The notes beneath the pieces are model-generated. The model made no database searches. It saw nothing but the letters and a program-made list of their open reading frames with translations, and had not been told where the DNA came from. A DNA stretch of 20,339 bases from Paenibacillus sp. oral taxon 786 str. D14 (lineage in GTDB: Bacteria > Bacillota > Bacilli > Paenibacillales > Paenibacillaceae). Position numbers and translations under genes: made by a program. The stretch is taken from the NCBI RefSeq assembly GCF_000159955.1, contig NZ_GG695975.1:1-20339 (forward strand), given 5' to 3'. Of this stretch, positions 7,186 to 15,746 are shown piece by piece (position 1 is the stretch's first letter; the number at the start of each line of letters is the position of its first letter).

Positions 7186-7479
7186 GATGTTGATTGTATC
7201 GGAAATTGTCGCCTTCGCTGAAGGTGTAGGTCACTTCTACGGAGCTGAATTCACCCGCAACGTCGCTGCTGAACCATCTGAGATAAGCGTTCCCGGCGGA
7301 GACTTTGTAACGTCGGCCACATCCAGCCGTTTTACTTTCCCGAAGCTTGGGAGCGCTTGCGATTCAGGCCAGCTGATCGTATTCTTGGACGCGGTTTCCA
7401 CTGAGGATTGTGCCGATGCAGAGGTGTCCTCATATTAGGGTTATCGCTCGTAGACAGGTTCCTTGAAGCGCTGAATCAC
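7186..7479 (-). pseudogene. remnant of a GxGYxYP-type putative glycoside hydrolase
   Basis: The minus strand carries coding debris. A GTG at 7479 with a near-perfect AAGGAGG upstream opens VIQRFKEPVYER. Two in-frame TAA codons follow (7441-7443 and 7435-7437). The same frame then resumes with TISWPESQALPSFGKVKRLD and VADVT, shifts frame near 7300-7308, and continues as KVSAGNAYLRWFSSDVAG and VEVTYTFSEGDNFRYNQHR before running into the hairpin. The WPESQALPSF opening and the GDNxxYxQH motif recall the N-terminal and core regions of GxGYxYP putative glycoside hydrolases. In that family they are hundreds of residues apart, so most of the gene is deleted. The 83-codon open frame on the plus strand (7187-7438) is the antisense of this debris. 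Decay is clear; family assignment is from memory of motifs and is tentative. Confidence 0.55.
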
Positions 7480-7528
7480 AAATCCCCTCCTTTTTTTACG
7501 AAAGTGTAAAGAAAACGATAGAACGTGT

Positions 7529-7557
7529 ATAATATGTTTAATATATCCAATAGTCAA
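7529..7557 (-). promoter_or_regulatory. promoter pointing toward the hydrolase remnant
   Basis: On the minus strand, TTGACT (7557-7552) and TATTAT (7534-7529) are separated by 17 bp. The promoter lies about 50 bp before the remnant start. Its spacer contains ATATATCCAATA (plus strand 7541-7552), which recurs with one change at 8972-8983 in the transporter promoter region. The promoter appears intact although its gene is not. Confidence 0.5.
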
Positions 7558-7586
7558 TGTCAAGCGAGTTAATGATTTGAAATAGA

Positions 7587-7613
7587 TTGACGAAATGCTA
7601 TAAATGATATAAT
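7587..7613 (+). promoter_or_regulatory. promoter of the GntR/LacI regulator with candidate operator
   Basis: TTGACG (7587-7592) and TATAAT (7608-7613) are 15 bp apart, short for sigma-A, but the -10 is an extended TGATATAAT. The -10 overlaps ATAAATGATATA (7600-7611), which recurs exactly at 8990-9001 in the transporter promoter. This suggests autoregulation by a shared operator. Confidence 0.55.
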
Positions 7614-7650
7614 GTGAATATATGGGGAGAAATAAGATAGGAGAAGCCTT

Positions 7651-8901
7651 ATGCAAAACGAACGTAAACCGTTATATATGCAGATTCAACAGCACTTCAA
7701 AGAAATGATCCTGCAGGGCAAACTGCGGGAGAACGATAAGATCCCCTCGGAAAAAGAGTTAATGGAACAGTTCGACGTCAGCCGAATAACGGTAGCCAAT
7801 GCCTTGATGCAGCTGGCGAAGGACGGGTGGATCTACCGGATCCCCGGGCGGGGAAGCTTCGTCAGCGAAGGCATCGGTGAGCTGCTGCAACGCCATCAAG
7901 GCTCTCTGGCAGAGGGGGGCGGATTATGGCCTGTGCTGGACGGAAATTCGGGGGCACAAGTCCACCCCGGAGCGTTAAACGGAGGGGGAACGGATCCTTC
8001 GCTGGGAGCGATTGAAGCAGCATCCCATATTCCGGGGCGCACCACGATCGGGCTCATTATGCCAATGATGGTAGACTATTTTGCCATCCGCCTGCTTCAA
8101 GGAATTACGAACATTCTTGAAGACAGTCCTTACAGCCTGCAAATCGTCTTGACGTACAATTCCATTGAAAGAGAGAAGGAAGCGATCAACGATCTGATTC
8201 GCAAAGGAGCCGCTGGTCTGATTATTTTCCCAAGTGATGCGGAAACGTACAACGAGGAAATTTTAGCCCTGAAGATGCGGGGTTACCCGTTTGTGCTGCT
8301 CGATCGGTATTTGCCGGGAGTGGCGACGAACTTGTCGCGCAGCGACGGATTAATCGGCGGACAGCTTGCTGTTGATTATCTGTGGGGTCTGGGGCATCGC
8401 GATATCGCCATCTGCTCCGATTCCCCGTTGCCCACCATTACGGTAGAGGAACGGATTAACGGATATATGGAGGCGCTCAAACAGAAGGGCGCGATGATTA
8501 ATCCGGCACTGATCCTCACGGATTTCAATGTGGATTACAGCGAGATTGACAAGAAGCACCCTTTGTACCGGTTTATCAAGAACCAGATCGCTACCGCTTA
8601 TATCACACTGAACGGACGGCTTGGCCTGCACATCTATTCAATTTGTAAAGAACTAGGGCTTCGGGTACCGGAGGACATCTCGATCTTGACGTTTGACGAT
8701 CCTTCGCCGGGGCTGCATGAATGGGGATTCTTCTCGCATATTTCGCAATCGGAAATTGAGATGGGAGAAGCCGCAGCTCGGATATTGCGGGACATTCTCG
8801 AGAAGCCTGAGCAGAAAGATGCGGGGTACACGAAAGTGATCCTCGAGCCAAAATTAATTGAAAGTCAATCTACGGGCCCACTTGCGAAACGAGTAAAGTA
8901 A
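7651..8901 (+). CDS. GntR/LacI hybrid transcriptional regulator (AraR-like architecture)
   Basis: This 416-residue regulator has a GntR-type winged-helix DNA-binding domain at residues 1-75 (KPLYMQIQQHFKEMI, then KIPSEKELMEQFDVSRITV and GRGSFVSEG). A glycine-rich linker of about 55 residues follows. The LacI-type sugar-binding domain runs from about residue 130 to the end (TTIGLIMPMM, then AAGLIIFPSD, LGHRDIAICSD and ISILTFDDP). The same combination is known from AraR of Bacillus. The ATG has AGGAG seven bases upstream. The gene has its own promoter and terminator, lies directly upstream of the sugar ABC transporter operon, and is the obvious candidate for its sugar-responsive repressor. The ligand is unknown; a mannose-containing product would fit the downstream alpha-mannosidase. 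Confidence 0.93.
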   Translation: MQNERKPLYMQIQQHFKEMILQGKLRENDKIPSEKELMEQFDVSRITVANALMQLAKDGWIYRIPGRGSFVSEGIGELLQRHQGSLAEGGGLWPVLDGNSGAQVHPGALNGGGTDPSLGAIEAASHIPGRTTIGLIMPMMVDYFAIRLLQGITNILEDSPYSLQIVLTYNSIEREKEAINDLIRKGAAGLIIFPSDAETYNEEILALKMRGYPFVLLDRYLPGVATNLSRSDGLIGGQLAVDYLWGLGHRDIAICSDSPLPTITVEERINGYMEALKQKGAMINPALILTDFNVDYSEIDKKHPLYRFIKNQIATAYITLNGRLGLHIYSICKELGLRVPEDISILTFDDPSPGLHEWGFFSHISQSEIEMGEAAARILRDILEKPEQKDAGYTKVILEPKLIESQSTGPLAKRVK

Positions 8902-8913
8902 ATAGATTGACAG

Positions 8914-8950
8914 GGCACCTGCTTGCCCTTGCAAGCTAGGTGTCTTTTTT
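8914..8950 (+). terminator. intrinsic terminator after the regulator gene
   Basis: GGCACCT and GCTTGC (8914-8926) pair with GCAAGC and AGGTGTC (8931-8944), with one bulged base and a four-base loop. TTTTTT follows. It separates the regulator transcript from the transporter-enzyme operon, which then starts at its own promoter. Confidence 0.85.
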
Positions 8951-8963
8951 ATAGCAAATTAGC

Positions 8964-9013
8964 ATTAAATGATATATCTAATACTTGACATAAATGATAT
9001 AGTGAAATATATT
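8964..9013 (+). promoter_or_regulatory. promoter and candidate operators of the sugar-utilisation operon
   Basis: TTGACA (8985-8990) and TATATT (9008-9013) are 17 bp apart, a good sigma-A promoter. ATAAATGATATA at 8990-9001 sits between them and is identical to the site at the regulator promoter. TTAAATGATATA at 8965-8976 differs from it by one base and lies 25 bp upstream. It runs into ATATATCTAATA (8972-8983), like the site at 7541-7552. Repression by the adjacent GntR/LacI protein is inferred from these shared sites. Confidence 0.6.
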
Positions 9014-9093
9014 TAATATTGCAAATAGATAATACAACTTAGAACAAAAAAGCTTTAACAGTGCACTTCACAGTAAGGAGGGTTGCTTGGACG

Positions 9094-10083
9094 ATGGAAA
9101 CCGCGGGATTACAGAAGCGAAAGGCAATGCAGCGCAGGTTAGGGAAGCGTAAAGATGCTTTGATCGCCGCCGTTATCCTCGTGCCGATGTTTTTGGCATG
9201 GTTGGTGGTTTCGGGTTTCCCCACTTTGTTCGGGTTCGTGCTAGGGTTCTTCGAATGGGTGGGATTGGCAGATACACCTAATTTCATCTGGTTTGATAAC
9301 TTCGTTAGCTTCTTTAACAACCCGGTATACACGGATGCATTGTGGAGGTCGATCTGGCTGGGTGGACTGGTCACGGTCATTACGCTGGGAGCAGGCTTTT
9401 TTGCTGCACTGCTGATGAACCTGCCGCTGTTCGGCAAAGGATTTTATCGTTCCATTTGGTACATCCCCGCCATCACGGCAACGGTAGCGACCACGCAAGT
9501 ATTCAACATTTTTCTCGATTCAAACAATGGGGTCATCAACAACCTGCTGAAAGCGATGGGGAAGGAACCTATCGTATGGCAGTACTCTGTCGGATGGGGC
9601 ATCTTCTGGATTGTGGTCTATTCGGTCTGGAAAGGGGTTGGCGGTGCCGCTTTAATCTGGTTGGCCGGTCTGCAATCCGTAGATTTGTCCTTGTACGAGG
9701 CGGCGGAAATGGATGGTGCAGGACGGTGGCATAAGCTGCGGTATGTTACGTTGCCAGGGTTAAAACCTATCGCGACGTATATCGTGATTACGAACTTGAT
9801 CGCAGCGATCCAGATTTACGAGCAGGTCTTATTCATTACGAACGGCGGGCCTTACGGGCAAACCGAAGTGCTGGTGTTCCGGATCTACCGGGACGGCTTC
9901 TGGGACTTTAATTTGGGGATGGCTGGCGCCTCCTCGCTCATCATGGCCATGATCGTGATCGTCGTGACGGTGCTGTATTACAACTGGTCAACGAAATCCG
10001 ATCGTCGGACAACCATTCCGATCAAGCCCGTCAAATCTGCGAAAAAGGAGGCGCTCCCGCATGCCCAGTCCTTTGAACGCTAA
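9094..10083 (+). CDS. CUT1-type carbohydrate ABC transporter permease (MalF-like)
   Basis: This 329-residue inner-membrane permease has six predicted membrane segments, the first at about residues 22-45. The EAA loop that contacts the transport ATPase is clear (YEAAEMDGAGRWHKLRYVTL, about 201-220). FITNGGPYGQTEVLVFRIYR near the C-terminus is typical of MalF/LplB-type sugar permeases. The ATG at 9094 is preferred because AAGGAGGG lies 11 bases upstream; an in-frame GTG at 9061 would add 11 residues but has no ribosome binding site. It overlaps the second permease by 23 bp. It is the first gene of the transporter-enzyme operon. Substrate is inferred only from the downstream enzymes. Confidence 0.93.
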   Translation: METAGLQKRKAMQRRLGKRKDALIAAVILVPMFLAWLVVSGFPTLFGFVLGFFEWVGLADTPNFIWFDNFVSFFNNPVYTDALWRSIWLGGLVTVITLGAGFFAALLMNLPLFGKGFYRSIWYIPAITATVATTQVFNIFLDSNNGVINNLLKAMGKEPIVWQYSVGWGIFWIVVYSVWKGVGGAALIWLAGLQSVDLSLYEAAEMDGAGRWHKLRYVTLPGLKPIATYIVITNLIAAIQIYEQVLFITNGGPYGQTEVLVFRIYRDGFWDFNLGMAGASSLIMAMIVIVVTVLYYNWSTKSDRRTTIPIKPVKSAKKEALPHAQSFER

Positions 10084-10984
10084 AGTTAGCAAACAGTTTA
10101 AGCCCGTTCATTTACTGGGACATCTTATCCTGCTTGGCGTTGGGCTCATTTTGCTTTACCCGTTGATCTTCATGGTGCTTGCTGGTTTTTTCAACAAGAC
10201 GGAATTCTCCTCAACGGTGTTAGGCATCTTCCCCATTCCGAAAGCGCCCACACTGGAGAACTTCAAGGCGCTGATCGTCGGGTCCACGGATGCCGCCGTA
10301 GCCACTTATATGAAGAACTCGCTGATTCGTACCGCTTACAACACGTTTTGGGCGATTTTGACTTCATTTTTGGCGGGATACGTGTTCGCACGGTTGCGGT
10401 TTAAAGGACGGGATACGATCTTCTTGATCATGCTTGCTACGCAGATGATTCCCGGGACGCTCGCGATCATTCCGACTTACCTTGAATTTGCCCGCTTCCC
10501 GTTTGCCGGGGGAAACGATATCTTTACCGGCGGAACCGGTATTCTGAACTCCTGGTGGGTTTACTTGATCGGTGGGCCTAGCATCAATATTATGGGGACG
10601 TTTCTGGTGAAGCAGTCGCTGGAAAAAGTACCGCTGGAAATCGACGAAGCTGCAATTGTGGATGGGGCCGGGACGTTGCGACTGATCTTCCAGATCCTCT
10701 TCCCGCTGCAGTTGCCGATTATGGCGTTTATCGCGATTACGACAGCGCTCGGAACGTGGAACGATTTTATTACCCCGTTCTTCTATACAACAGACGACAG
10801 TTTGCAAACGCTTCCTGCGGCGATCACGCGAATTTCCTCCGTTGGAGCAAGCCCGGGTGCCGTGATCAACTATCCGATGATTATTACCCTGAGCCTTGGC
10901 ATCACGATTCCTGCGCTGCTGATCTTTGCCTTCTTCCAGAAGTATATTGTGCAGGGCCTGGCGAACACAGGTATCAAAGGTTAG
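10061..10984 (+). CDS. CUT1-type carbohydrate ABC transporter permease (MalG-like)
   Basis: This 307-residue permease is the partner of the preceding one. It has the MalG-type opening (ILLYPLIFMVLAGFFNKTEF), central segments including QMIPGTLAIIPTYL, and the EAA loop DEAAIVDGAGTLRLIFQILF at about 195-214. It ends with a short cytoplasmic tail, QKYIVQGLANTGIKG. An AAAGGAGG lies just before the ATG inside the upstream gene, and the 23-bp overlap indicates translational coupling. No ATP-binding subunit follows. Confidence 0.94.
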   Translation: MPSPLNAKVSKQFKPVHLLGHLILLGVGLILLYPLIFMVLAGFFNKTEFSSTVLGIFPIPKAPTLENFKALIVGSTDAAVATYMKNSLIRTAYNTFWAILTSFLAGYVFARLRFKGRDTIFLIMLATQMIPGTLAIIPTYLEFARFPFAGGNDIFTGGTGILNSWWVYLIGGPSINIMGTFLVKQSLEKVPLEIDEAAIVDGAGTLRLIFQILFPLQLPIMAFIAITTALGTWNDFITPFFYTTDDSLQTLPAAITRISSVGASPGAVINYPMIITLSLGITIPALLIFAFFQKYIVQGLANTGIKG

Positions 10985-11128
10985 GAAGGCCGGGAACTCA
11001 TTTCAATGTAGAAGGTGCACTGCGGTCCGTTATGGATCGAACCGATGAAACAGATCAAACACCAGTGTTGAAAACTTGACTTAATGGACACTCACGTTGA
11101 ATAAAATGAATTTTGGAGGGGTTCAAGC
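10985..11128 (+). other. 144-bp spacer between permease and binding-protein genes
   Basis: No gene is seen. TTGACT at 11076-11081 could be a -35 but no good -10 stands at the right distance. The strong GGAGGGG at 11115-11121 serves the binding protein. A longer leader before the solute-binding protein is common where that protein is made in excess, but no clear terminator or stabilising hairpin is visible. Confidence 0.4.
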
Positions 11129-12598
11129 ATGTTGTTGAAAAAGATGCATGTCATGTTTCTATCGCTGTTGCTCATCGCCTTGTTAGCAGGTTGCGGATCT
11201 GGGGGCGGCAACACAGGTGGCAATCAAGCCGCGAACACCCCGGGAACCAGCCAGAATGGGGCTTCGGGAAATGAAGGTTCGTCGTCAACTGAAGGCGCTA
11301 CCATTACCGTATTAAATGAAGGAGCCGTAGCGATTGGCGTCGGGGTGCTGAGCGAGCTGCTGGAGAAAAGCAAGGAAAAAACGATCGCCGACGAGACGCT
11401 GAATCCCCGGATTACAGAGGAGGATTACAACTATACGCCTGGTCAGCCGCTGAAAAAAGCCGGCGTCTTCCCGTACTATTATCAATCGATTATCAACGAG
11501 AAAATGAAAAGCAAAAACATTACGGTCAAAACCGAGGACTGGGGTTGGGGCGAACCGCTGATCCAGAAGCAAACAGCGGGATTCCTGGCGAAAAACATGC
11601 CCGACATCATCGTTGGGGAAACACAAATGCCTGGGTTTGCCCAACAGGGATTGCTTGAGCCGTTCCCGGACGACATGGCCCAAGAAATTCGCGAAAAAGT
11701 AGCCCCGGCAGCCTGGAAGCCGATGGAGTATGACGGCAAAATTTACGGTTTTGCCTCGCAACCTGGCGTTAGCAGCTTGTTCTGGAACAAGAAGCTGGTG
11801 CAGGAGGCAGGCCTGGATCCGGACAAAGCGCCAGCAACCTGGGATGAGCTGTTGGCTAACGTGAAGAAGGTAACGGAAGCAGGCAAAGGGAAGTTCTACG
11901 GCGGCGGGGTCTATGCCGGGCCGAATGCCGGCGGGTATTTGCGGTATGGTACCTTGCTTGTTATCAATGGCGGAGGATTTGCGGATGATCAAGGCCAACC
12001 TGTCTTTAACTCCGATGCCAACGTAGAAACGGTACAGTTCTTGAAAGAGCTTAACGCCAACCATCCGGCTGGATTGATGGTGAACACTACTGAAGGAACG
12101 TATTTTGACGCGTTTAAAAAAGGACAAATCGCATATCTGATCGATGGACCGTGGCGTGCGATCGAGAGCTCGCAAATCGGAATCGATTACGGAATGTCGC
12201 AAATTCCGCTGTCCCCGAATGGCAAAGCCGGCAATATCACCATCGGCGCCGCGTTCCATGCCGTACCGAAGGATGCAAAGAACAAGGAAGCTGCATTTGA
12301 GTATATCCGCGCGATGTACAGCGAGGAGATCCAACAACTGATCGCCGATACAGGCGTCCGGTCTCCTGTACTGAAATCGGTGGCTGAGACCGATGCATAT
12401 AAAGAGGCGCATCCGGAAATGTATCAGCACTATCTGGCGATGACCGGCAATGTGCAAGGGTTGCCAACGTTTAAGAATTCAGACTCCAAGGTATGGCAAA
12501 TCTTTGGTGAAGCCGTGACGAAAGCGTTAATGACCAAGGAGGATATCAAGTCTATTCTGGATGACGCTCAGAAGAAAGCGGAGGCCTATACCAAGTAA
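11129..12598 (+). CDS. extracellular solute-binding lipoprotein of a sugar ABC transporter
   Basis: This 489-residue lipoprotein would capture the sugar outside the membrane and deliver it to the two permeases. It has a lipoprotein signal with lipobox LLAGC and lipidated C22. A Gly/Asn/Ser-rich tether of about 35 residues follows, then a family-1-type binding domain with GKIYGFASQPGVSSLFWNKK, KKGQIAYLIDGPWRAIE and AAFEYIRAMYSEEIQQLIAD. Length fits large oligosaccharide-binding proteins of Paenibacillus-type Bacillota (about 430-560). GGAGGGG lies 7 bases before the ATG, and the gene is 24 bp upstream of the alpha-mannosidase gene. Ligand is not readable from sequence; an alpha-mannose-containing oligosaccharide is the contextual guess. 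Confidence 0.93.
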   Translation: MLLKKMHVMFLSLLLIALLAGCGSGGGNTGGNQAANTPGTSQNGASGNEGSSSTEGATITVLNEGAVAIGVGVLSELLEKSKEKTIADETLNPRITEEDYNYTPGQPLKKAGVFPYYYQSIINEKMKSKNITVKTEDWGWGEPLIQKQTAGFLAKNMPDIIVGETQMPGFAQQGLLEPFPDDMAQEIREKVAPAAWKPMEYDGKIYGFASQPGVSSLFWNKKLVQEAGLDPDKAPATWDELLANVKKVTEAGKGKFYGGGVYAGPNAGGYLRYGTLLVINGGGFADDQGQPVFNSDANVETVQFLKELNANHPAGLMVNTTEGTYFDAFKKGQIAYLIDGPWRAIESSQIGIDYGMSQIPLSPNGKAGNITIGAAFHAVPKDAKNKEAAFEYIRAMYSEEIQQLIADTGVRSPVLKSVAETDAYKEAHPEMYQHYLAMTGNVQGLPTFKNSDSKVWQIFGEAVTKALMTKEDIKSILDDAQKKAEAYTK

Positions 12599-12622
12599 AT
12601 TATATTGAAAGAGTGATGCAGC

Positions 12623-15600
12623 ATGCCGTATGAAACGAACCACATTATGATCCAAAAGGCAAAGCAAAGGCTTGCCAAACTGCAGGATTACATTTACCGC
12701 CCGATTGCCGGGCTTGAGGTTGAAGCTTGGGTAACGAAAGAGCCGGTCCCTTACGCCGAGCGAATGAGCGGCCGGCACATACGGCTTCAGCCCGGGGATA
12801 AATGGGGAGAGCTGTGGGATTGCGCCTGGTTTCATTTTCAAGGGACCGTACCGGAAACGGCCGCTGGCCAAAAAGTCGTTCTGTTGATCGATATTAATGG
12901 AGAATTATGTCTCGTGGATGAAGCGGGAACCCCGCGACAAGGCTTAACGAACGTTAGCTCCGAATTCGACTACAGCCTAGGTCGGCCTGGTAAGCGGGTG
13001 GTGGACGTCAGCGCTGCCGCCCGAGGCGGGGAAACGATCAATCTGTGGGGAGACGGCGGCTGCAATGACCTATTTGGACATTATCGCAGCGGAACGCTGA
13101 AGGAAGCGGACATCGCCATTTGCCATGAGGAAGCCCGGCAACTGGCCTACGATCTGGAAGTGTTAATCGAGCTGGTTGAGCAGCTGCCGGATTCCAGCGC
13201 CAGAAAAGACCAGGTCCTGCAATCCGTCTACGAGGCAGCTCTTCAGCTGTCGGAGATCAATGAGGAATCGGTACGCTTGGCGAAAGCGCATGTGGCCCGC
13301 GAATTGGCGAAGAAAGGCGGGGATTCCGTCCTGACGATCAGCGCCATCGGCCATGCGCATATCGACCTAGCCTGGCTGTGGCCGATCCGCGAAACGATCC
13401 GCAAAGGAGCCCGGACTTTCTCTACGGCGCTGCGGAACATGGAGAAGTATCCGAGTTACGTCTTTGGCGCAAGCCAGCCGCAGCTGTACCAGTGGATGAA
13501 GGAGCACTATCCGCAGCTGTACACCGAAGTGAAGGAGCGGGTCCGCGAAGGACGCTGGGAAGCGCAAGGCGCGATGTGGGTCGAACCGGATACGAACATC
13601 TCCGGCGGCGAAGCATTAGTGCGGCAAATCCTGTATGGCAAGCGATTCTTCCGTGAGGAGTTCGGCAAGGACATGAAGGTGCTGTGGCTGCCTGACGTCT
13701 TTGGGTATACGGGCAGTCTGCCGCAGCTGCTGAAGAAGTCCGGTGTCGACTATATGATGACGCAGAAACTCTCCTGGAGCACCTACAATACGCATCCGCA
13801 CCACAGCTTCCTGTGGGAAGGCATTGACGGGACGAAGGTGCTGACGCACCTGCCGCCGGAGGATACCTATAACAGCCCAGCGGCCCCGCGGTCGCTGACC
13901 AAGATCGAGCGGGACTATCTCGATCGGAACGTCTCGGAGCATGCGCTGATGCTGTTTGGGATTGGCGACGGCGGCGGTGGACCAGGAGAAGAGCACCTGG
14001 AGCGGCTTGAGCGGGAGGTGAACCTGCTGGGACTCCCGCCGGTCGTTCAGGAGCCTGCGATCACCTTCTTCAAGCGGCTGGAACAAGAGGCTTCGCGGTT
14101 CCAAACGTACCGCGGTGAGTTGTATCTGGAGAAGCACCAAGGGACATTAACCACGCAGGCGCGCAACAAGTGGTATAACCGCAAGCTGGAAAAAGCACTG
14201 CGTGAGCTCGAATTCGCGGCTTCGCTGCAGATTGCCCTGGGCGAAAGCCCTGCAGAGTACCCTGCCGCCCGGTTGGAGAAGATCTGGAAGGAAGTGCTCT
14301 TATACCAATTCCATGATATTTTGCCAGGATCTTCGATCACCCGGGTGTACGACGAGTCGCTGGAGCGCTACGCTCAGCTGCTGGAGGAAGTCCAAACGAT
14401 GATTGCGGAAGCTTATGGACGAATCGCTGGGCGGTCCGGAGCTGCCGCCGGTGAAATTGTTCTGTTCAATTCCTTGCCTTGGGACCGGCAGGAATGGGTA
14501 GAGATCGGCGGAAGCTGGAAGTATGTGCAAGTGCCGGCGATGAGCTGGCACAAGCTCACGGAGGCTGCGGCAGAACCATCGGCTTCGGAACAAGCATTGA
14601 TTGCCGAGGACTTCCGGTTGGAGAATGAACGGCTTGCGGTTCGGTTTGCCGAGAACGGCAGCATCGTGTCGCTGTACGATAAGGCCGCCGGACGGGAAGC
14701 GATTCAGCCGGGCGCTGAGGCCAACGTATTTACCGTCTACCATGATGACGGCGATGCCTGGGATTTCCCGCGCGACTATCGCGATACGATTGCTGGAACG
14801 ATGACGCTGGAAAGCCGGCGCGCTTACGTTTCGGGGCCGCAGGCGGTTGTTGAGCAGGTTTACCGCTTTGGGGAATCGACGTTAAAGCAAACGATCCGCT
14901 TGCTGCAAGGTGATGGTCTGCTGCGCTTCGATACGGAAGCTGATTGGCGAGAAACGGGTAAAATGCTCCGGGTTGCTTTCCCGGTGGCCGTTGTGAGCGA
15001 TCAGGTGAACTGCGAAATTCAGTTTGGGGTGTTAAAGCGGCCGACGACGCGGAATAATGCGATCGAATTTGCCCGCGACGAAATCTGCGCTCACCATTAT
15101 CTCGATCTGTCGCAGCCGGATTATGGCGTGGCGCTGCTCAACGACAGCAAATACGGGCACAGCGTGGAAGGCAACGTGCTGGATTTGAACCTGCTGCGCA
15201 GCCCGGGATATCCGGATCCGCAGGCCGATCGGGCGGAGCATCGCTTCACTTATGCTTTGTACCCGCATGCGGGCGACTTTATCCAAGCCGGCGTATACCG
15301 CAAAGGCTATGAGCTGAACATTCCGATTGCATCCGCAGCGGCCATCCCGGTGACGCCTCAAGGCGGCGGGAAGTCTGACAGCAGTTCCTTGCACGGGAAA
15401 GCTTTCCTTACGATTGAGCATCCTAACGTGATGGTGGAAGCGGTGAAGAAAGCCGAGGACAGCGATCATCTGATCGTTCGTCTGTACGAAACGGCAGGAG
15501 CTGGGGCGGATGGAGAACTGAGCTTTGGGCCGGCTTGCCGAACCATTGAAGAGGTGAATCTGCTGGAGGAGCCGATCGGGCTGCTAGCAGAAAATACGGA

Positions 15601-15664
15601 TCGGATTCGCTTGCAATTTACACCGTTTGAGATCAAATCGATTCGCGTTCAGTTGGCTGAATGA
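12623..15664 (+). CDS. GH38 alpha-mannosidase, cytoplasmic
   Basis: This 1013-residue enzyme would hydrolyse terminal alpha-mannosides with retention of configuration, using a bound divalent metal. An N-terminal beta domain precedes the catalytic domain. Metal ligands are visible as H246 and D248 in IGHAHIDLAWLWP, D358 in WLPDVFGYTGSLPQLL (also the catalytic nucleophile), and H564 in LYQFHDILPGSS. The order and motifs match the family. The length resembles the cytosolic MAN2C1/Ams1 branch (about 1000-1050) more than E. coli MngB (877). There is no signal peptide, so it should act on imported sugars. Three long beta-rich C-terminal segments complete the protein. The ribosome binding site is weak (AAAGAG). 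It lies between the transporter genes and two enzyme genes of unclear function. Linkage specificity is not predictable from the sequence. Confidence 0.96.
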   Translation: MPYETNHIMIQKAKQRLAKLQDYIYRPIAGLEVEAWVTKEPVPYAERMSGRHIRLQPGDKWGELWDCAWFHFQGTVPETAAGQKVVLLIDINGELCLVDEAGTPRQGLTNVSSEFDYSLGRPGKRVVDVSAAARGGETINLWGDGGCNDLFGHYRSGTLKEADIAICHEEARQLAYDLEVLIELVEQLPDSSARKDQVLQSVYEAALQLSEINEESVRLAKAHVARELAKKGGDSVLTISAIGHAHIDLAWLWPIRETIRKGARTFSTALRNMEKYPSYVFGASQPQLYQWMKEHYPQLYTEVKERVREGRWEAQGAMWVEPDTNISGGEALVRQILYGKRFFREEFGKDMKVLWLPDVFGYTGSLPQLLKKSGVDYMMTQKLSWSTYNTHPHHSFLWEGIDGTKVLTHLPPEDTYNSPAAPRSLTKIERDYLDRNVSEHALMLFGIGDGGGGPGEEHLERLEREVNLLGLPPVVQEPAITFFKRLEQEASRFQTYRGELYLEKHQGTLTTQARNKWYNRKLEKALRELEFAASLQIALGESPAEYPAARLEKIWKEVLLYQFHDILPGSSITRVYDESLERYAQLLEEVQTMIAEAYGRIAGRSGAAAGEIVLFNSLPWDRQEWVEIGGSWKYVQVPAMSWHKLTEAAAEPSASEQALIAEDFRLENERLAVRFAENGSIVSLYDKAAGREAIQPGAEANVFTVYHDDGDAWDFPRDYRDTIAGTMTLESRRAYVSGPQAVVEQVYRFGESTLKQTIRLLQGDGLLRFDTEADWRETGKMLRVAFPVAVVSDQVNCEIQFGVLKRPTTRNNAIEFARDEICAHHYLDLSQPDYGVALLNDSKYGHSVEGNVLDLNLLRSPGYPDPQADRAEHRFTYALYPHAGDFIQAGVYRKGYELNIPIASAAAIPVTPQGGGKSDSSSLHGKAFLTIEHPNVMVEAVKKAEDSDHLIVRLYETAGAGADGELSFGPACRTIEEVNLLEEPIGLLAENTDRIRLQFTPFEIKSIRVQLAE

Positions 15665-15746
15665 TGGATAGAGTGTAGAGGTTATAAGTTAGCTGTGAAT
15701 GAGGTTGGCTGTGAACGAACTCTAAGTTACAAGGGAGGGCTTAGGC
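15665..15746 (+). repeat. imperfect 16-bp tandem duplication before the 775-aa gene
   Basis: The units 15688-15703 and 15704-15719 match at 13 of 16 positions (GTTAGCTGTGAATGAG against GTTGGCTGTGAACGAA). They lie in the 82-bp spacer between the alpha-mannosidase and the next gene. The spacer ends in a strong AAGGGAGGG ribosome binding site at 15731-15739. No terminator is seen, so the operon probably continues. Confidence 0.5.

Noticed and set aside
7187..7438. Plus-strand 83-codon open frame after the germination operon
   Set aside because: It is antisense to the hydrolase remnant, and it starts inside the post-operon hairpin region without a ribosome binding site.
7441..7656. Minus-strand 71-codon open frame starting inside the regulator gene
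   Set aside because: Only its last 12 codons follow a ribosome binding site (GTG at 7479); the rest is AT-rich promoter DNA.
11076..11107. Possible promoter before the solute-binding protein (TTGACT then TAAAAT)
   Set aside because: The spacing of 20 bp is too long and closer -10 candidates are poor; not listed as a promoter.
11312..12457. Minus-strand 381-codon open frame inside the solute-binding protein gene
   Set aside because: It is a long shadow caused by codon bias of the real plus-strand gene, which has lipobox and domain motifs; the shadow shows no family motifs.
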